Assembly (NCBI GenBank): GCA_910577365.1
Contig: CAJTMU010000004.1
Location: 16,199 to 80,198, forward strand
From: an uncultured Oscillospiraceae bacterium
GTDB lineage: Bacteria; Bacillota; Clostridia; Oscillospirales; Ruminococcaceae
Direction of reading: 5' to 3'
Length of the DNA: 64,000 bases
Shown one piece after another: positions 1 to 7,744 of this stretch. Position 1 is the first letter of the stretch. Each line of letters opens with the position of its first letter. The position numbers and the translations under genes were made by a program. The notes under the pieces were generated by a model. It was not told where the DNA came from. It searched no databases and saw nothing but the letters and a program-made list of their open reading frames with translations.

Positions 1-65
1 GGCAGGAATTTAGCAATATATTGACAACATTTTTACTGTTTTTGAGTAAAAAAATAAAAAAGCTA

Positions 66-108
66 TTGACAAATCAAATTGTATGAGTTAAACTGTATAT
101 ATCATACA
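66..108 (+). promoter_or_regulatory. promoter with inverted-repeat operator upstream of ABC exporter
   Basis: A -35 TTGACA (66-71), a 17-bp spacer and a -10-like TAAACT (89-94) precede the ABC ATPase gene. The inverted repeat TGTATGA (80-86) / TCATACA (102-108), separated by 15 bp, overlaps the -10 region. That is where a repressor such as a GntR-type regulator would be expected to bind. The regulator is not in the window, so the operator role is inference. Bases 1-65 hold no recognisable gene. Confidence 0.55.
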
Positions 109-149
109 TTAACAGCTGATTAATACCGCAAAATGGAAAGGAAAAAGAA

Positions 150-1037
150 ATGGTAAGAATTCGAGATCTGCGCAAAAAGTACGGCGCTATCCCTGTACTT
201 AACGGTTTGAGCATGGATATCGAGGACGGGGACGTCTATGGTTTTCTGGGGCGCAACGGCTGTGGAAAAACCACGACAATGAATATTATCTGCAATATTA
301 TTCCCAAAGACGAGGGCAAGATCACTTTAGGTAACGGCAAGCCGATAAAGGTCGGGTATCTGCCGGAAAGCCCTATGATATACGGCTATATGACCGCAAA
401 AGAGTATCTGGAATATATTGCCGCTTGCAGCGAATGGCAGGGCGACGTAAACAGGCGCGTTGCAGAGGTGCTTGATGTAGTCGGGCTATCGAAAGCCGCC
501 AACCAGCGCGCAAAGGGTTTCTCGCGCGGCATGACGCAGCGTCTCGGAATGGGCGCGGCTATACTCGGCAACCCCGAGCTGCTGATTTTTGACGAGCCTA
601 CCTCGGCACTTGACCCGCAAGGACGTGCAGAAGTAATCTCGATAATCAACCGTCTGAAATCCATGGGCTGCACGATAGTGCTTTCAACTCATATCTTATC
701 TGATGTTGAGCGTGTTGCAAACCGGATAGGCATAATGAGAAACGGAGTGCTCGCAGAGGAGGGCAGCCTTAAAGAGCTGCTGAGAAGGCAGGGCGGAGAC
801 GTTATCAACATTACCGTAAGAGGGCTTACACAGGAGAACAAAATAAAGCTCCTGTCGGTTGACTTCGCCCGTGCGGAATACAACAATGATGAGGATCTGT
901 TCCGCTTTGGAACGGAAGACGCGGAGGATACCGCAAGGCGGCTTATGCGGCTGATGGCTGACAACGATATTGTCGCGGAAAGCTTCAGCATAGGTACGGC
1001 TACCTTGGAAGAGGTATTCGGAAAGGTGGTGGGCTGA
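150..1037 (+). CDS. ABC transporter ATP-binding protein
   Basis: ATP-hydrolysing subunit of an ABC transporter, cytoplasmic and attached to the membrane protein encoded next. Visible motifs are the Walker A loop GRNGCGKTT at about residues 34-42, the signature FSRGMTQRLG near 125-134, Walker B LLIFDEPTSALDP near 145-157 and a switch His in STHILSD near 178. Length (295 aa) fits single-domain exporter ATPases of the YtrB/NatA/CcmA-like group; residues 210-295 are the usual variable C-terminal extension. The start has a good SD (AAAGGAAAAAG). The permease follows after one base, so the two genes form an operon. The substrate cannot be told from sequence. Confidence 0.93.
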   Translation: MVRIRDLRKKYGAIPVLNGLSMDIEDGDVYGFLGRNGCGKTTTMNIICNIIPKDEGKITLGNGKPIKVGYLPESPMIYGYMTAKEYLEYIAACSEWQGDVNRRVAEVLDVVGLSKAANQRAKGFSRGMTQRLGMGAAILGNPELLIFDEPTSALDPQGRAEVISIINRLKSMGCTIVLSTHILSDVERVANRIGIMRNGVLAEEGSLKELLRRQGGDVINITVRGLTQENKIKLLSVDFARAEYNNDEDLFRFGTEDAEDTARRLMRLMADNDIVAESFSIGTATLEEVFGKVVG

Positions 1038-1038
1038 T

Positions 1039-1899
1039 ATGCAGATAAAATACGGATTTAAAAAGGAATGGCTTCAGTTTTCACGCACATTCCGCTTCGG
1101 CGGTATACTTATAGCCATTTTCTCGTTCGCTCTGGCAGACCCGCTGATGTATATGCTGCTAAATTTTATGATGAATTATATCAATAATATGGAATATCCG
1201 CAGATGGCTGCTGTGATGACTATGAGTAACGGAACGAACACTCTTGATATGGTTTCGGGAATGATAAACGATTCGGGGCTTATTTTCTCGATGACCATGG
1301 CTGACCTGTGCGCAACGTCGCTGCTGATAATCATGCTAATACTCATGTCGCCCGCAGGCGGCGAACAGAAAAAGCGCGCCACCATAATCCCCTCCTGCTG
1401 CGGGCTGAAATATTTCAACTACCTTGTGCCGAAATTCGTTATCTATCCGCTTACCGTTTTCGGCGGCACGTTCCTTGCGGTTATAACCGCAGGCGGTCTG
1501 TGCAATATGCTGTTCAGCGAAAATCATATCGATTTCGGAATGATACTTCTGGCGGCATTCCTGTGCGCGGTATACGCGGCGTTCATTACCACCGTGTACC
1601 TTTCAATAGGGCTTTGCACAAGCAAGCCCGGCGTAGTGACGGTGCTGGTGTATCTGGGCGCCTCGCTTGTGGAAATTATTCTGACAAGCCTTGACCTTAC
1701 CAAATTCCACCCGTTTACGCTAAGATCGCTGGTCACAAGCGAAATGTTTGTGGGAGAGTTTGAGCTTTCGGAAAATATTGCAAGCATTTGCGTGGGCACG
1801 CTGCTTTCAATTATAGTTATGGCGCTGATGTTCTTTATGGCTTACGCAGTGCTTAACGCGAAAAAAATAAACAATCAAGAGGACAAGCCGGAATTTTAA
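1039..1899 (+). CDS. ABC transporter permease
   Basis: Membrane partner of the preceding ATPase, 286 aa. About six hydrophobic segments are visible (near residues 20-45, 90-105, 135-155, 165-190, 200-215 and 250-275), a layout typical of ABC-2-type permeases. The start lies one base after the ATPase stop, so the pair is probably translationally coupled. Substrate unknown; drug, peptide or lipid export are all possible. Downstream, in the same reading frame and directly after the stop, lies the remnant of a GNAT gene without a start codon, suggesting that a deletion brought that gene against this one. Confidence 0.85.
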   Translation: MQIKYGFKKEWLQFSRTFRFGGILIAIFSFALADPLMYMLLNFMMNYINNMEYPQMAAVMTMSNGTNTLDMVSGMINDSGLIFSMTMADLCATSLLIIMLILMSPAGGEQKKRATIIPSCCGLKYFNYLVPKFVIYPLTVFGGTFLAVITAGGLCNMLFSENHIDFGMILLAAFLCAVYAAFITTVYLSIGLCTSKPGVVTVLVYLGASLVEIILTSLDLTKFHPFTLRSLVTSEMFVGEFELSENIASICVGTLLSIIVMALMFFMAYAVLNAKKINNQEDKPEF

Positions 1900-2348
1900 C
1901 GCGTCGGAGAAAATCTTTTTAAATTTGAAATAAAAGGCGGCGGCAGCGACGTTGATTACGTCTGCGAAAGGCTTGTCGAGTACAACTTGCGGCAGGTGCC
2001 GCGCTCCCAGCGGGAAAACTTCATCGACATAAGCAGAAAGTTCACGGACGAAAACAAAAGAATTATCGGGGGCTGCGTCGCTGAGATATACTGCTGGAAT
2101 ATCACTTGGATTGATGTGCTGTGGGTCGATGAGAATTTCAGAGGGAACGGGCTGGGCTCGGCGCTTCTGAAAGATACAGAGAAGACCGCCGTAAGAGAGG
2201 GCTGTTCGCTTATACACCTCGATACGTTTGATTTTCAGGCAAAGGATTTTTACGCTAAACACGACTATGAGGTATTCGGCGTACTTGAGGACTGCTCGAG
2301 GGACATTGCAGATACTACCTTAAAAAGAAGATAGGTAATAAACGATAA
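1900..2348 (+). pseudogene. GNAT acetyltransferase remnant (start lost, 3' frameshift)
   Basis: The frame directly after the permease stop reads as a GNAT N-acetyltransferase: a N-terminal strand around KFEIKGGG, then VDYVCERLVEYN, a core with VLWVDENFRGNGLGSALL (acetyl-CoA loop) and LIHLDTFDFQAKDFY. There is no ATG, GTG or TTG between the permease stop and a TTG at 1987, which would remove the first strand and helix. Near 2296-2298 the frame breaks: the original C-terminus (EGHCRYYLKKK) continues in frame 3 to a stop at 2346-2348, while the open frame ends early at 2334. One missing base explains this. Two independent lesions make a pseudogene likely. A 115-aa product from 1987 remains possible. 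Confidence 0.75.
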
Positions 2349-2421
2349 AGTCTAACACCATCTCAGCGGGGCGGAAGCGCATCTGACATGTGTTATTGTA
2401 TAATTGAGGGGGATAGCTTTT

Positions 2422-2925
2422 ATGGCAAAGGTCATCATGATGTGCGGCAGAATATGCTGCGGCAAAAGCACATACGCGCGGAGGCTGAGAACAGAAATAA
2501 ACGCAGCGGTGCTTTCGATTGACGAGATAATGCTCGCCGTTTTCGGTCAATACGCGGGAGAAAAGCACGATGAATATGTTGAAAGGCTTAAAAAGTATTT
2601 TTTCGGAAAATCGGCGGAGCTTATCGAAGCGGGGATAAACGTTATTCTTGACTGGGGCTTCTGGACAAGGGAAGAAAGGCAGTATGCGAGGAAATTTTAC
2701 GCGGCGCGCGATATCGGGTGCGAGCTTCACTATATCGACATAAGCGACGGGCTTTGGTCGGAACGGCTGTGCAAAAGGAATGCTCTTGTGAAGTCGGGAA
2801 AAGCAAACGATTATTTTGTGGACGAAAATCTTGCCCGAAAGTTTGCCTCGATATTTGAGCCGCCCGATGCCGAGGAAACGGATATCACAATATATGAGGA
2901 CGATACCGATATGGAGGAGCTATGA
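2422..2925 (+). CDS. P-loop kinase-like ATP-binding protein
   Basis: Small cytoplasmic P-loop protein of 167 aa. The Walker A motif GRICCGKST lies at residues 9-17, followed by a short AAA_33/zeta-toxin-like core with an acidic segment at LSIDEIML and the strand NVILDWGFW near residue 75. Such proteins are usually small-molecule, nucleoside or aminoglycoside-type kinases; the substrate is not evident. An upstream TTG at 2404 is in frame, but the ATG at 2422 has a good SD (GAGGGGG) at proper spacing and puts the P-loop at the usual position. The stop overlaps the start of the next gene by four bases (ATGA), so the two are co-translated. Confidence 0.75.
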   Translation: MAKVIMMCGRICCGKSTYARRLRTEINAAVLSIDEIMLAVFGQYAGEKHDEYVERLKKYFFGKSAELIEAGINVILDWGFWTREERQYARKFYAARDIGCELHYIDISDGLWSERLCKRNALVKSGKANDYFVDENLARKFASIFEPPDAEETDITIYEDDTDMEEL

Positions 2926-3545
2926 CAGAACAGGAAAAAATGCTTAAGGGCATGATCTATGACCCGTCGGACGAGGAGCTTGTCCGCAAACGGCTGAAGG
3001 CTCACCGTCTTTCAAAGGCTTTCAGCGACACGCCCGAGGAGGACGAAAAAACGCGCGCGGAGATACTTGCTCAGCTTGTTCCGAATATGAGAGAGGGCAC
3101 CGCTTTGAACTCGCCGATAGCCTTCGATTACGGCATCTTCACCTCTTTCGGAACAAACTGCTTTGCGAATTTCAATTTTACCGTGCTGGACTGCTGTCCC
3201 GTTACAATAGGGAATGATGTGTTTTTCGGTCCCAACTGCTCGCTTTATACACCCATTCACCCGCTTATTGCGGAGGAAAGGAAATTACGCAGAAAAGCCG
3301 ACGGAACGCTTTACGACCTTGAATACGCCGCTCCGATAAATATTGAGGACGGCTGCTGGATAGCAGGCGGAGTGACAATATGCGGAGGCGTGACGATAGG
3401 CAAAGGCTCGGTTATCGGCGCGGGTAGCGTGGTCACACGCGATATTCCGTCGGGAGTCTTTGCTGCGGGAAACCCTTGCAGGGTCATTCGCAATATTACG
3501 GAGAATGATTCTATATACAAAAAAAGCTTTTTGTTTGAAACATAA
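2922..3545 (+). CDS. sugar O-acetyltransferase (maltose acetyltransferase family)
   Basis: Hexapeptide-repeat (left-handed beta-helix) acetyltransferase of 207 aa, a normal length for the Maa/LacA/NodL group, which transfers acetyl from acetyl-CoA to a sugar hydroxyl. A N-terminal maltose-acetyltransferase helical domain (LKGMIYDPSDEEL) is followed by hexapeptide repeats (for example CWIAGGVTICGGVTIGKGSVIGAGSVVT near 150-180). The likely catalytic His is in PIHPL near residue 109. Co-translated with the upstream kinase-like gene; a hairpin terminator follows. The cellular acceptor is unknown. Confidence 0.85.
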   Translation: MTEQEKMLKGMIYDPSDEELVRKRLKAHRLSKAFSDTPEEDEKTRAEILAQLVPNMREGTALNSPIAFDYGIFTSFGTNCFANFNFTVLDCCPVTIGNDVFFGPNCSLYTPIHPLIAEERKLRRKADGTLYDLEYAAPINIEDGCWIAGGVTICGGVTIGKGSVIGAGSVVTRDIPSGVFAAGNPCRVIRNITENDSIYKKSFLFET

Positions 3546-3565
3546 TGATTTATATGCATTAACAA

Positions 3566-3589
3566 ACCGCCCGAGTTGCCTCGGGCGGT
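3566..3589 (+). terminator. hairpin after acetyltransferase gene (copy 1)
   Basis: Perfect 9-bp stem ACCGCCCGA / TCGGGCGGT with a 6-base loop, 20 bp after the stop of the acetyltransferase gene. No clear T-run follows. The same stem recurs at 3756-3779, so the hairpin is duplicated on both sides of repeat element A1. Confidence 0.55.
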
Positions 3590-3755
3590 CAGACTGTATA
3601 TAAAGTGTTTACCTAAGCTGAAATATTTAAATTTGAAATTTTCCGCGACCCGCCTAAGTACGCAACACTCTGCTTCGCTCCGTGTTACGTATTTAGGCTC
3701 TCGCGAAAAATTTGCTGCGTCAACGTTGCGCTGCACTAACTTTTTATACAAGCTG
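3590..3755 (+). repeat. family A palindromic intergenic element, copy A1
   Basis: Element with a TATATAAAGTGTT-like start, an AT-rich TTTAAATTTGAAATTTT block, a long hairpin (outer arms TTTTCCGCGA and TCGCGAAAAA; inner arms near 3655-3700) and an end resembling ACTTTTTATACAAGCT. The same order occurs at 13.4, 21.8 and 49.1 kb and in part at 7.4 and 44.1 kb. No gene is supported inside it. Confidence 0.8.
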
Positions 3756-3788
3756 ACCGCCCGAATTACTTCGGGCGGTGTTTTTTAT
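3756..3788. terminator. duplicated hairpin terminator (copy 2)
   Basis: Same 9-bp stem as at 3566-3589 with a different loop, followed by GTTTTTT, so it can end transcription on the plus strand. It sits just beyond the stop of the minus-strand GH26-like gene and may serve both directions. Confidence 0.7.
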
Positions 3789-5227
3789 CCTTTGATTATA
3801 GGGGAATATCTGATCCTTATATTCGGCATTTTGGTTATCTCCGAATAGTAATTCATCTGCCAGTCATCGCCCTGCGAGGGATCGTTCTCGCCGCTTGCGG
3901 GAGGCGCAAAAATCTTCAGTGTCATATCCGCTTCGCCGTTCAAGGGCTTCTCGAAAAATGCGGGCATTAGGTCTATACACTTTGCCTCAGGGCTTTTGTA
4001 GAACCACTTTCCGTTAAGCTCCATCATCAGATTCAGCGGCTCGTCAAAATAAATCTCGCAGAACACGGGGCTTTTCTCGAAATGCAGAGGAATGGCAATT
4101 CCGGTGCTGTCCTCGCTGCCGCCCCAGCGAAGTTTCGCGGGGAGCGTTACCTCGCCAACCTGCTCTACTGCAGGTGAGAAATACTCGTCGTGAATTATCT
4201 CCTTATAGGTCTGCATAGCGGGCTGCTCTACGCCTACATCGGGGTTGTTGGGATCCTCTATTTCCAGACCAAGGCGGCCCCTATCACGGAACTGGTAGAA
4301 AGTGAAGCCGTTGAACCAGCCCTGATCGCTGTCATTTTTAAGCAGCTCGGTGAACTCCTTTATCATATCCGCCTGATCGTAAGGTCCGGTAACGTCGCCG
4401 TCGGCGTTAAACTCGCTCATTACCATGGGCTTCTTAACTCCGCCGCAAAGCTCGCGATAGCGCTTTTCGGAGAGCTTGGTAAGGTTATAAACGTCGGATA
4501 CCTTGCTGCGCCCGAAGCTTGTGCCGCCCTCGTCCGCAACATCGTAGGGCCAGCCCCAGTGCAGTGACATATATTTGTCCACCGACCATATATCCGTAGC
4601 TCTTACGGCTTCGGCAAACTCTTTTTCCATCTCAATTTCATCGGGCTTTTCGGGGTTCTCAACTCCGCCGATACAAAGCACTGTGGATACGTTGGGCGCT
4701 TCTCTCTTTATTATGTTATGGAAACGAACGTAGAAATCAGCTATTTCCTGATAAGTGGCACGCTTGGTGAAAGAAAACCAGTTACCCGTGGCTTCGTGAT
4801 TTATACGAAGCTGCATTCTTCCATATGTGCGCAGCTCCTGCGCGATTTTTACAAGATACTCGTCGGTAAGATTCGGGTCAATGGTAATAGTCAGGATAAC
4901 GTCCTGCCCGTGGCGGCGCACGTCCTTCATACAGGTGAAAGGCTCATCGTCGGTCGTACCGCCGATACCTCCCTTATAGGTGAAATAATCGTCATAGGGA
5001 TAATCCCACTGGAAAGATACGTCCTTATCCGCGAACGCGTCCCTCGCGCGCTTCGGGAACGCTTCATCAAGGGGATAATAACAATACATAAGGCTTACCG
5101 CGCGGTGAGGTCTGCCCAGCTTATGCAGGATATAATCCTGATTTACATATTCGCCGCGCTCACTGCCGTCGCCTAAGTCCACCGCGCACTTTGCGGGCGT
5201 AAGCTTGATTTCATAAAGTTTTTCCAT
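3785..5227 (-). CDS. GH26-like clan GH-A glycoside hydrolase
   Basis: Probable retaining beta-glycosidase of 480 aa with no signal peptide, so cytoplasmic and likely acting on imported oligosaccharides. The fold reads as a TIM barrel of the GH26/clan GH-A type. The proposed acid/base is Glu145 in RINHEATGNWF, matching the R-x-x-H-E pattern of GH26 mannanases, and the nucleophile is Glu272 in MVMSEFNADG. A C-terminal beta-rich region (about 375-480) may be accessory. SD AAAGGAGGA supports the start. The promoter upstream carries a palindromic operator, implying sugar or catabolite control. The neighbouring GH43 suggests hemicellulose breakdown. Mannosidase or mannanase activity is inference; another clan A family is possible. 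Confidence 0.7.
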   Translation of the reverse strand: MEKLYEIKLTPAKCAVDLGDGSERGEYVNQDYILHKLGRPHRAVSLMYCYYPLDEAFPKRARDAFADKDVSFQWDYPYDDYFTYKGGIGGTTDDEPFTCMKDVRRHGQDVILTITIDPNLTDEYLVKIAQELRTYGRMQLRINHEATGNWFSFTKRATYQEIADFYVRFHNIIKREAPNVSTVLCIGGVENPEKPDEIEMEKEFAEAVRATDIWSVDKYMSLHWGWPYDVADEGGTSFGRSKVSDVYNLTKLSEKRYRELCGGVKKPMVMSEFNADGDVTGPYDQADMIKEFTELLKNDSDQGWFNGFTFYQFRDRGRLGLEIEDPNNPDVGVEQPAMQTYKEIIHDEYFSPAVEQVGEVTLPAKLRWGGSEDSTGIAIPLHFEKSPVFCEIYFDEPLNLMMELNGKWFYKSPEAKCIDLMPAFFEKPLNGEADMTLKIFAPPASGENDPSQGDDWQMNYYSEITKMPNIRIRYSPIIKG

Positions 5228-5270
5228 ATCAATTGTCCTCCTTTATACGGGTTTCCCCGCTGTTGAAACA

Positions 5271-5299
5271 AGTATATCATATACTGAAAACGTTTTCAA
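5271..5299 (-). promoter_or_regulatory. promoter with LacI/CcpA-type operator in the spacer
   Basis: Reading on the minus strand: -35 TTGAAA (5294-5299), a 17-bp spacer and -10 TATACT (5271-5276), about 45 bp upstream of the GH26-like gene. The perfect 14-bp palindrome TGAAAACGTTTTCA (5285-5298) covers the end of the -35 and half the spacer. It has the central CG and A/T-rich arms of LacI-family and cre sites. Binding there should block RNA polymerase, so sugar-responsive repression or carbon catabolite control is likely. Confidence 0.75.
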
Positions 5300-5465
5300 G
5301 ATGTTGGGAATTTTATTATATCTTTTGGTCATTAAAGCAAACTTTGCTGATGTCAACAAATTCGCCGGCGTGCCATATGAACGTCAAGGTTTTTTGACTT
5401 TGACACGCACACCCAAAAATTTTTTGTAAAACAAGCGTTGAGCGTATATGAGCACGAGTTATAAA

Positions 5466-5876
5466 TTACTTATTCGCCTGAAAGTCAATAAAAGCTTTTG
5501 TTTGTTCTCTGACATATTCGTGAATATCCGTTCTATCCGCCACATCTTTTAAAACGTTGATATACTCATTTTTTCCGGCATTGATGCATCTGTTTACCAT
5601 AAAAACAGTGGTAAATGAGGGACTTCTTTTTACGGATTCCAACAGAAGTATTTCATAATCGGGGGAAAACTGCTCTATAAAATGTACGATTGCTCCCGGG
5701 TCACCAAACCAGACCTCGGGGTGTCTTTCCAAAAGACTTAACAGTCCCCCAACAGCATTCAACCCGTATCCGGCACTTTTAATATTATCTATGCTTTCAT
5801 ACATTACCGCCATATCCGCTTCACCATCTCTGATGGATTGCTCAATTTTTGCAATTTCCTCATCCAATACGCTCAT
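5466..5876 (-). CDS. hypothetical small soluble protein
   Basis: 136-aa protein with no signal peptide or membrane segment. It looks all-helical (HEAT-like helical pairs around residues 45-75 and 75-130) and acidic at the N-terminus. I do not recognise the family. The size and helical make-up resemble small cytosolic immunity-type proteins, but nothing in the sequence proves that. It lies 40 bp downstream of the GH43 gene on the same strand with a G-rich SD, so it may be co-transcribed with it. The 5300-5465 gap below holds only the GH26 promoter and AT-rich sequence. Confidence 0.6.
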   Translation of the reverse strand: MSVLDEEIAKIEQSIRDGEADMAVMYESIDNIKSAGYGLNAVGGLLSLLERHPEVWFGDPGAIVHFIEQFSPDYEILLLESVKRSPSFTTVFMVNRCINAGKNEYINVLKDVADRTDIHEYVREQTKAFIDFQANK

Positions 5877-5916
5877 TCTTTTTCACCCCCCCGCGGCATA
5901 ACCGCTATAAATATAT

Positions 5917-7401
5917 TTATTCATATGTACAGTTAAAATCGGTAAACTTCGCGCTGCCGCCGACTGCGTACAAACCGAGAACAACTCCCGTGAACCCGCC
6001 CGACACCTCGCTGGTGAGATATTTTGACTGCGCCGAACCGAGTGTTTTCTCTCCGTTTTCCGTAACGACCGCGAACGTGTAAGAATAATTGCCCATATAC
6101 AGCTTCAGGATAACCTCGCCGCATGCCAGAGAAACCGTATTCTGTATGTGCTTGATATCCCCGATATTAAGCTTTTCTACCGCCTCAAAGCCCTCCGCGG
6201 TCTTTCTTACGGCAATTTCGTAATGCTCGTTTTCGCACATAAACGCCGTAACCCCCGCTTCGCCGTCAATCAATTTAACTTTTACCGAGAGCACTCCGTT
6301 AAAATCCCGCTGGCGCAGACCTATAAACGTAGGAGAAGCCACATTGTCAAGCGTTTTGTCCGTACCCCGAAGCACGGCGCTATGGTCGAACAGAACATAA
6401 TTGTTCATTTCGGGGTGGCGCAGAAAGCACCAATCCCTGCTCCAATCGGTATTTTCAAAAGTGTACCGTTTTTTCACACGCTGAACGAAATCACCCTTTA
6501 TCTCATAGCTTTCCGCGGCGGTCCTGTCAAGCCCCGCATAAAACCAACCATCCTCGGTAAATGTCACGGGAACCATAAAGACCTCGCGCCCCAGATTATG
6601 ATACGGCATCCAGTCGCCCTGCTGACGGAATCCAAGACACAGGATATGCCAATCGCCGTTTTTGTCGCATATCAGATCGCCGTGCCCTATGCCCTGTATT
6701 ATGCATGGAGCTTTGTTCCTGTTTGTTATTATGGGATTGTCGGGGCAGGTCGTGAATTTTCCGCCCTTGTCTCCCCAAACTGAATCGCCGCGCGCGAGCG
6801 TTATCATGTGACCGTATTCCGTGCCGCCCTCAGCAGCCATCAGATAATATGTACCGTTTATCTTATACAAATGTGGGCTTTCAAGATATCTGCCGCCCGA
6901 GCCTTGCCAGATACAGCGGCTCTCGGTAAGCTTTTTGCCCGTGGCAATATCTATTTCGCACTGGACAACTCCGCCGACTCCGCTGCTGTCGGTGCCGTTG
7001 CTCATGAAATACGTCCTGCCGTCCTCAAAATACAGCGACGGGTCGATACCGTCTTGCTCAACATATACCGGCTCACTCCACTCGCCGTAAATATCGTCAG
7101 TATAAACATAAAAATTCTGATGGGTGGTGTCGTTGGTGGTGACCATGTAAAACCGCCCGTCGTTATACCTTATCGTCGGGGCGAACACCCCGCCCGAGCT
7201 GTTTATCCCCTCAAGCATTACCTGACTTTTACGCGTAAGGACATGACCTATCTGTTCCCAATTCACCAAGTCATCGCTTTCAAACAGCGGCACTCCTGGG
7301 AAGAATTGAAAAGAGCTGCACACCAAATAATACTTTCCGTTTGCCGAGCATACGCTGGGATCGGGGTAAAACCCCTTTACTACCGGATTAGAATATCTCA
7401 T
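5917..7401 (-). CDS. GH43 beta-xylosidase/arabinofuranosidase family protein
   Basis: Inverting glycosidase of family GH43, 494 aa, cytoplasmic (no signal peptide). The five-bladed propeller shows the three expected acidic residues: the general base Asp14 in FYPDPS, the modulating Asp120 in DGIDPSLYF and the general acid Glu174 in YLESPHLYK. A C-terminal beta-sandwich from about residue 310 resembles the GH43_C2 module of beta-xylosidases (XynB type). Expected role: release of xylose or arabinose from short imported oligosaccharides. Length and two-domain layout are normal. SD GGAGAT precedes the ATG. A family A repeat fragment occupies the upstream region. Confidence 0.88.
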   Translation of the reverse strand: MRYSNPVVKGFYPDPSVCSANGKYYLVCSSFQFFPGVPLFESDDLVNWEQIGHVLTRKSQVMLEGINSSGGVFAPTIRYNDGRFYMVTTNDTTHQNFYVYTDDIYGEWSEPVYVEQDGIDPSLYFEDGRTYFMSNGTDSSGVGGVVQCEIDIATGKKLTESRCIWQGSGGRYLESPHLYKINGTYYLMAAEGGTEYGHMITLARGDSVWGDKGGKFTTCPDNPIITNRNKAPCIIQGIGHGDLICDKNGDWHILCLGFRQQGDWMPYHNLGREVFMVPVTFTEDGWFYAGLDRTAAESYEIKGDFVQRVKKRYTFENTDWSRDWCFLRHPEMNNYVLFDHSAVLRGTDKTLDNVASPTFIGLRQRDFNGVLSVKVKLIDGEAGVTAFMCENEHYEIAVRKTAEGFEAVEKLNIGDIKHIQNTVSLACGEVILKLYMGNYSYTFAVVTENGEKTLGSAQSKYLTSEVSGGFTGVVLGLYAVGGSAKFTDFNCTYE

Positions 7402-7429
7402 CTTGTATCTCCTTATTTTGATTTAAAAC

Positions 7430-7535
7430 TATTCGCGACCCGCCTGAATGCGCACCGCTTTGCTTCGCTGAGTGTTGTGCATTCAGGCTCTCGTGAAAAA
7501 ACTCCTGCATGGACAGTCGGTAATATTTACTTTCA
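7430..7535 (+). repeat. family A intergenic element, partial copy A2
   Basis: Contains the core of family A: CGCGACCCGCCTGAATGCGCA, a diverged loop, then TGTTGTGCATTCAGGCTCTCG followed by a GAAAAAACT-type arm. The AT-rich left flank and the right end are missing or degraded. It lies in the leader of the GH43 gene. Confidence 0.65.
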
Positions 7536-7588
7536 GTGTCTTCGATCTATTGATTTTGGGTCGGGTTTGGATTAGAAATGTTCTGAAA

Positions 7589-7617
7589 ACTCCGCGTTTT
7601 GAGCGGGAATGCGGAGT
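7589..7617 (-). terminator. likely rnr terminator hairpin
   Basis: Stem ACTCCGC (7589-7595) / GCGGAGT (7611-7617), followed on the minus strand by TTTT, downstream of rnr. A second perfect palindrome, AAGGGACGCGTCCCTT, lies at about 7629-7644. I see no gene in 7536-7744; in particular no smpB or ssrA, which often follow rnr. Confidence 0.5.
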
Positions 7618-7744
7618 CGGGTTTCCCAAGGGACGCGTCCCTTTAGTGTAGTGTCGGAGCAGTGCTCAGACCGAAGTTTGGTGGCAGCCAGATCTCACAT
7701 TAACAATACAATGCTATTGGATGCGCTTACCGCTGATAATACGC

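Noticed and set aside
4190..4567. Plus-strand open frame inside the GH26-like gene
   Set aside because: Shadow of a well-supported minus-strand gene; no SD, no recognisable domain.
7536..7744. smpB or tmRNA gene behind rnr
   Set aside because: No matching frame and no tag-peptide or tRNA-like structure visible.
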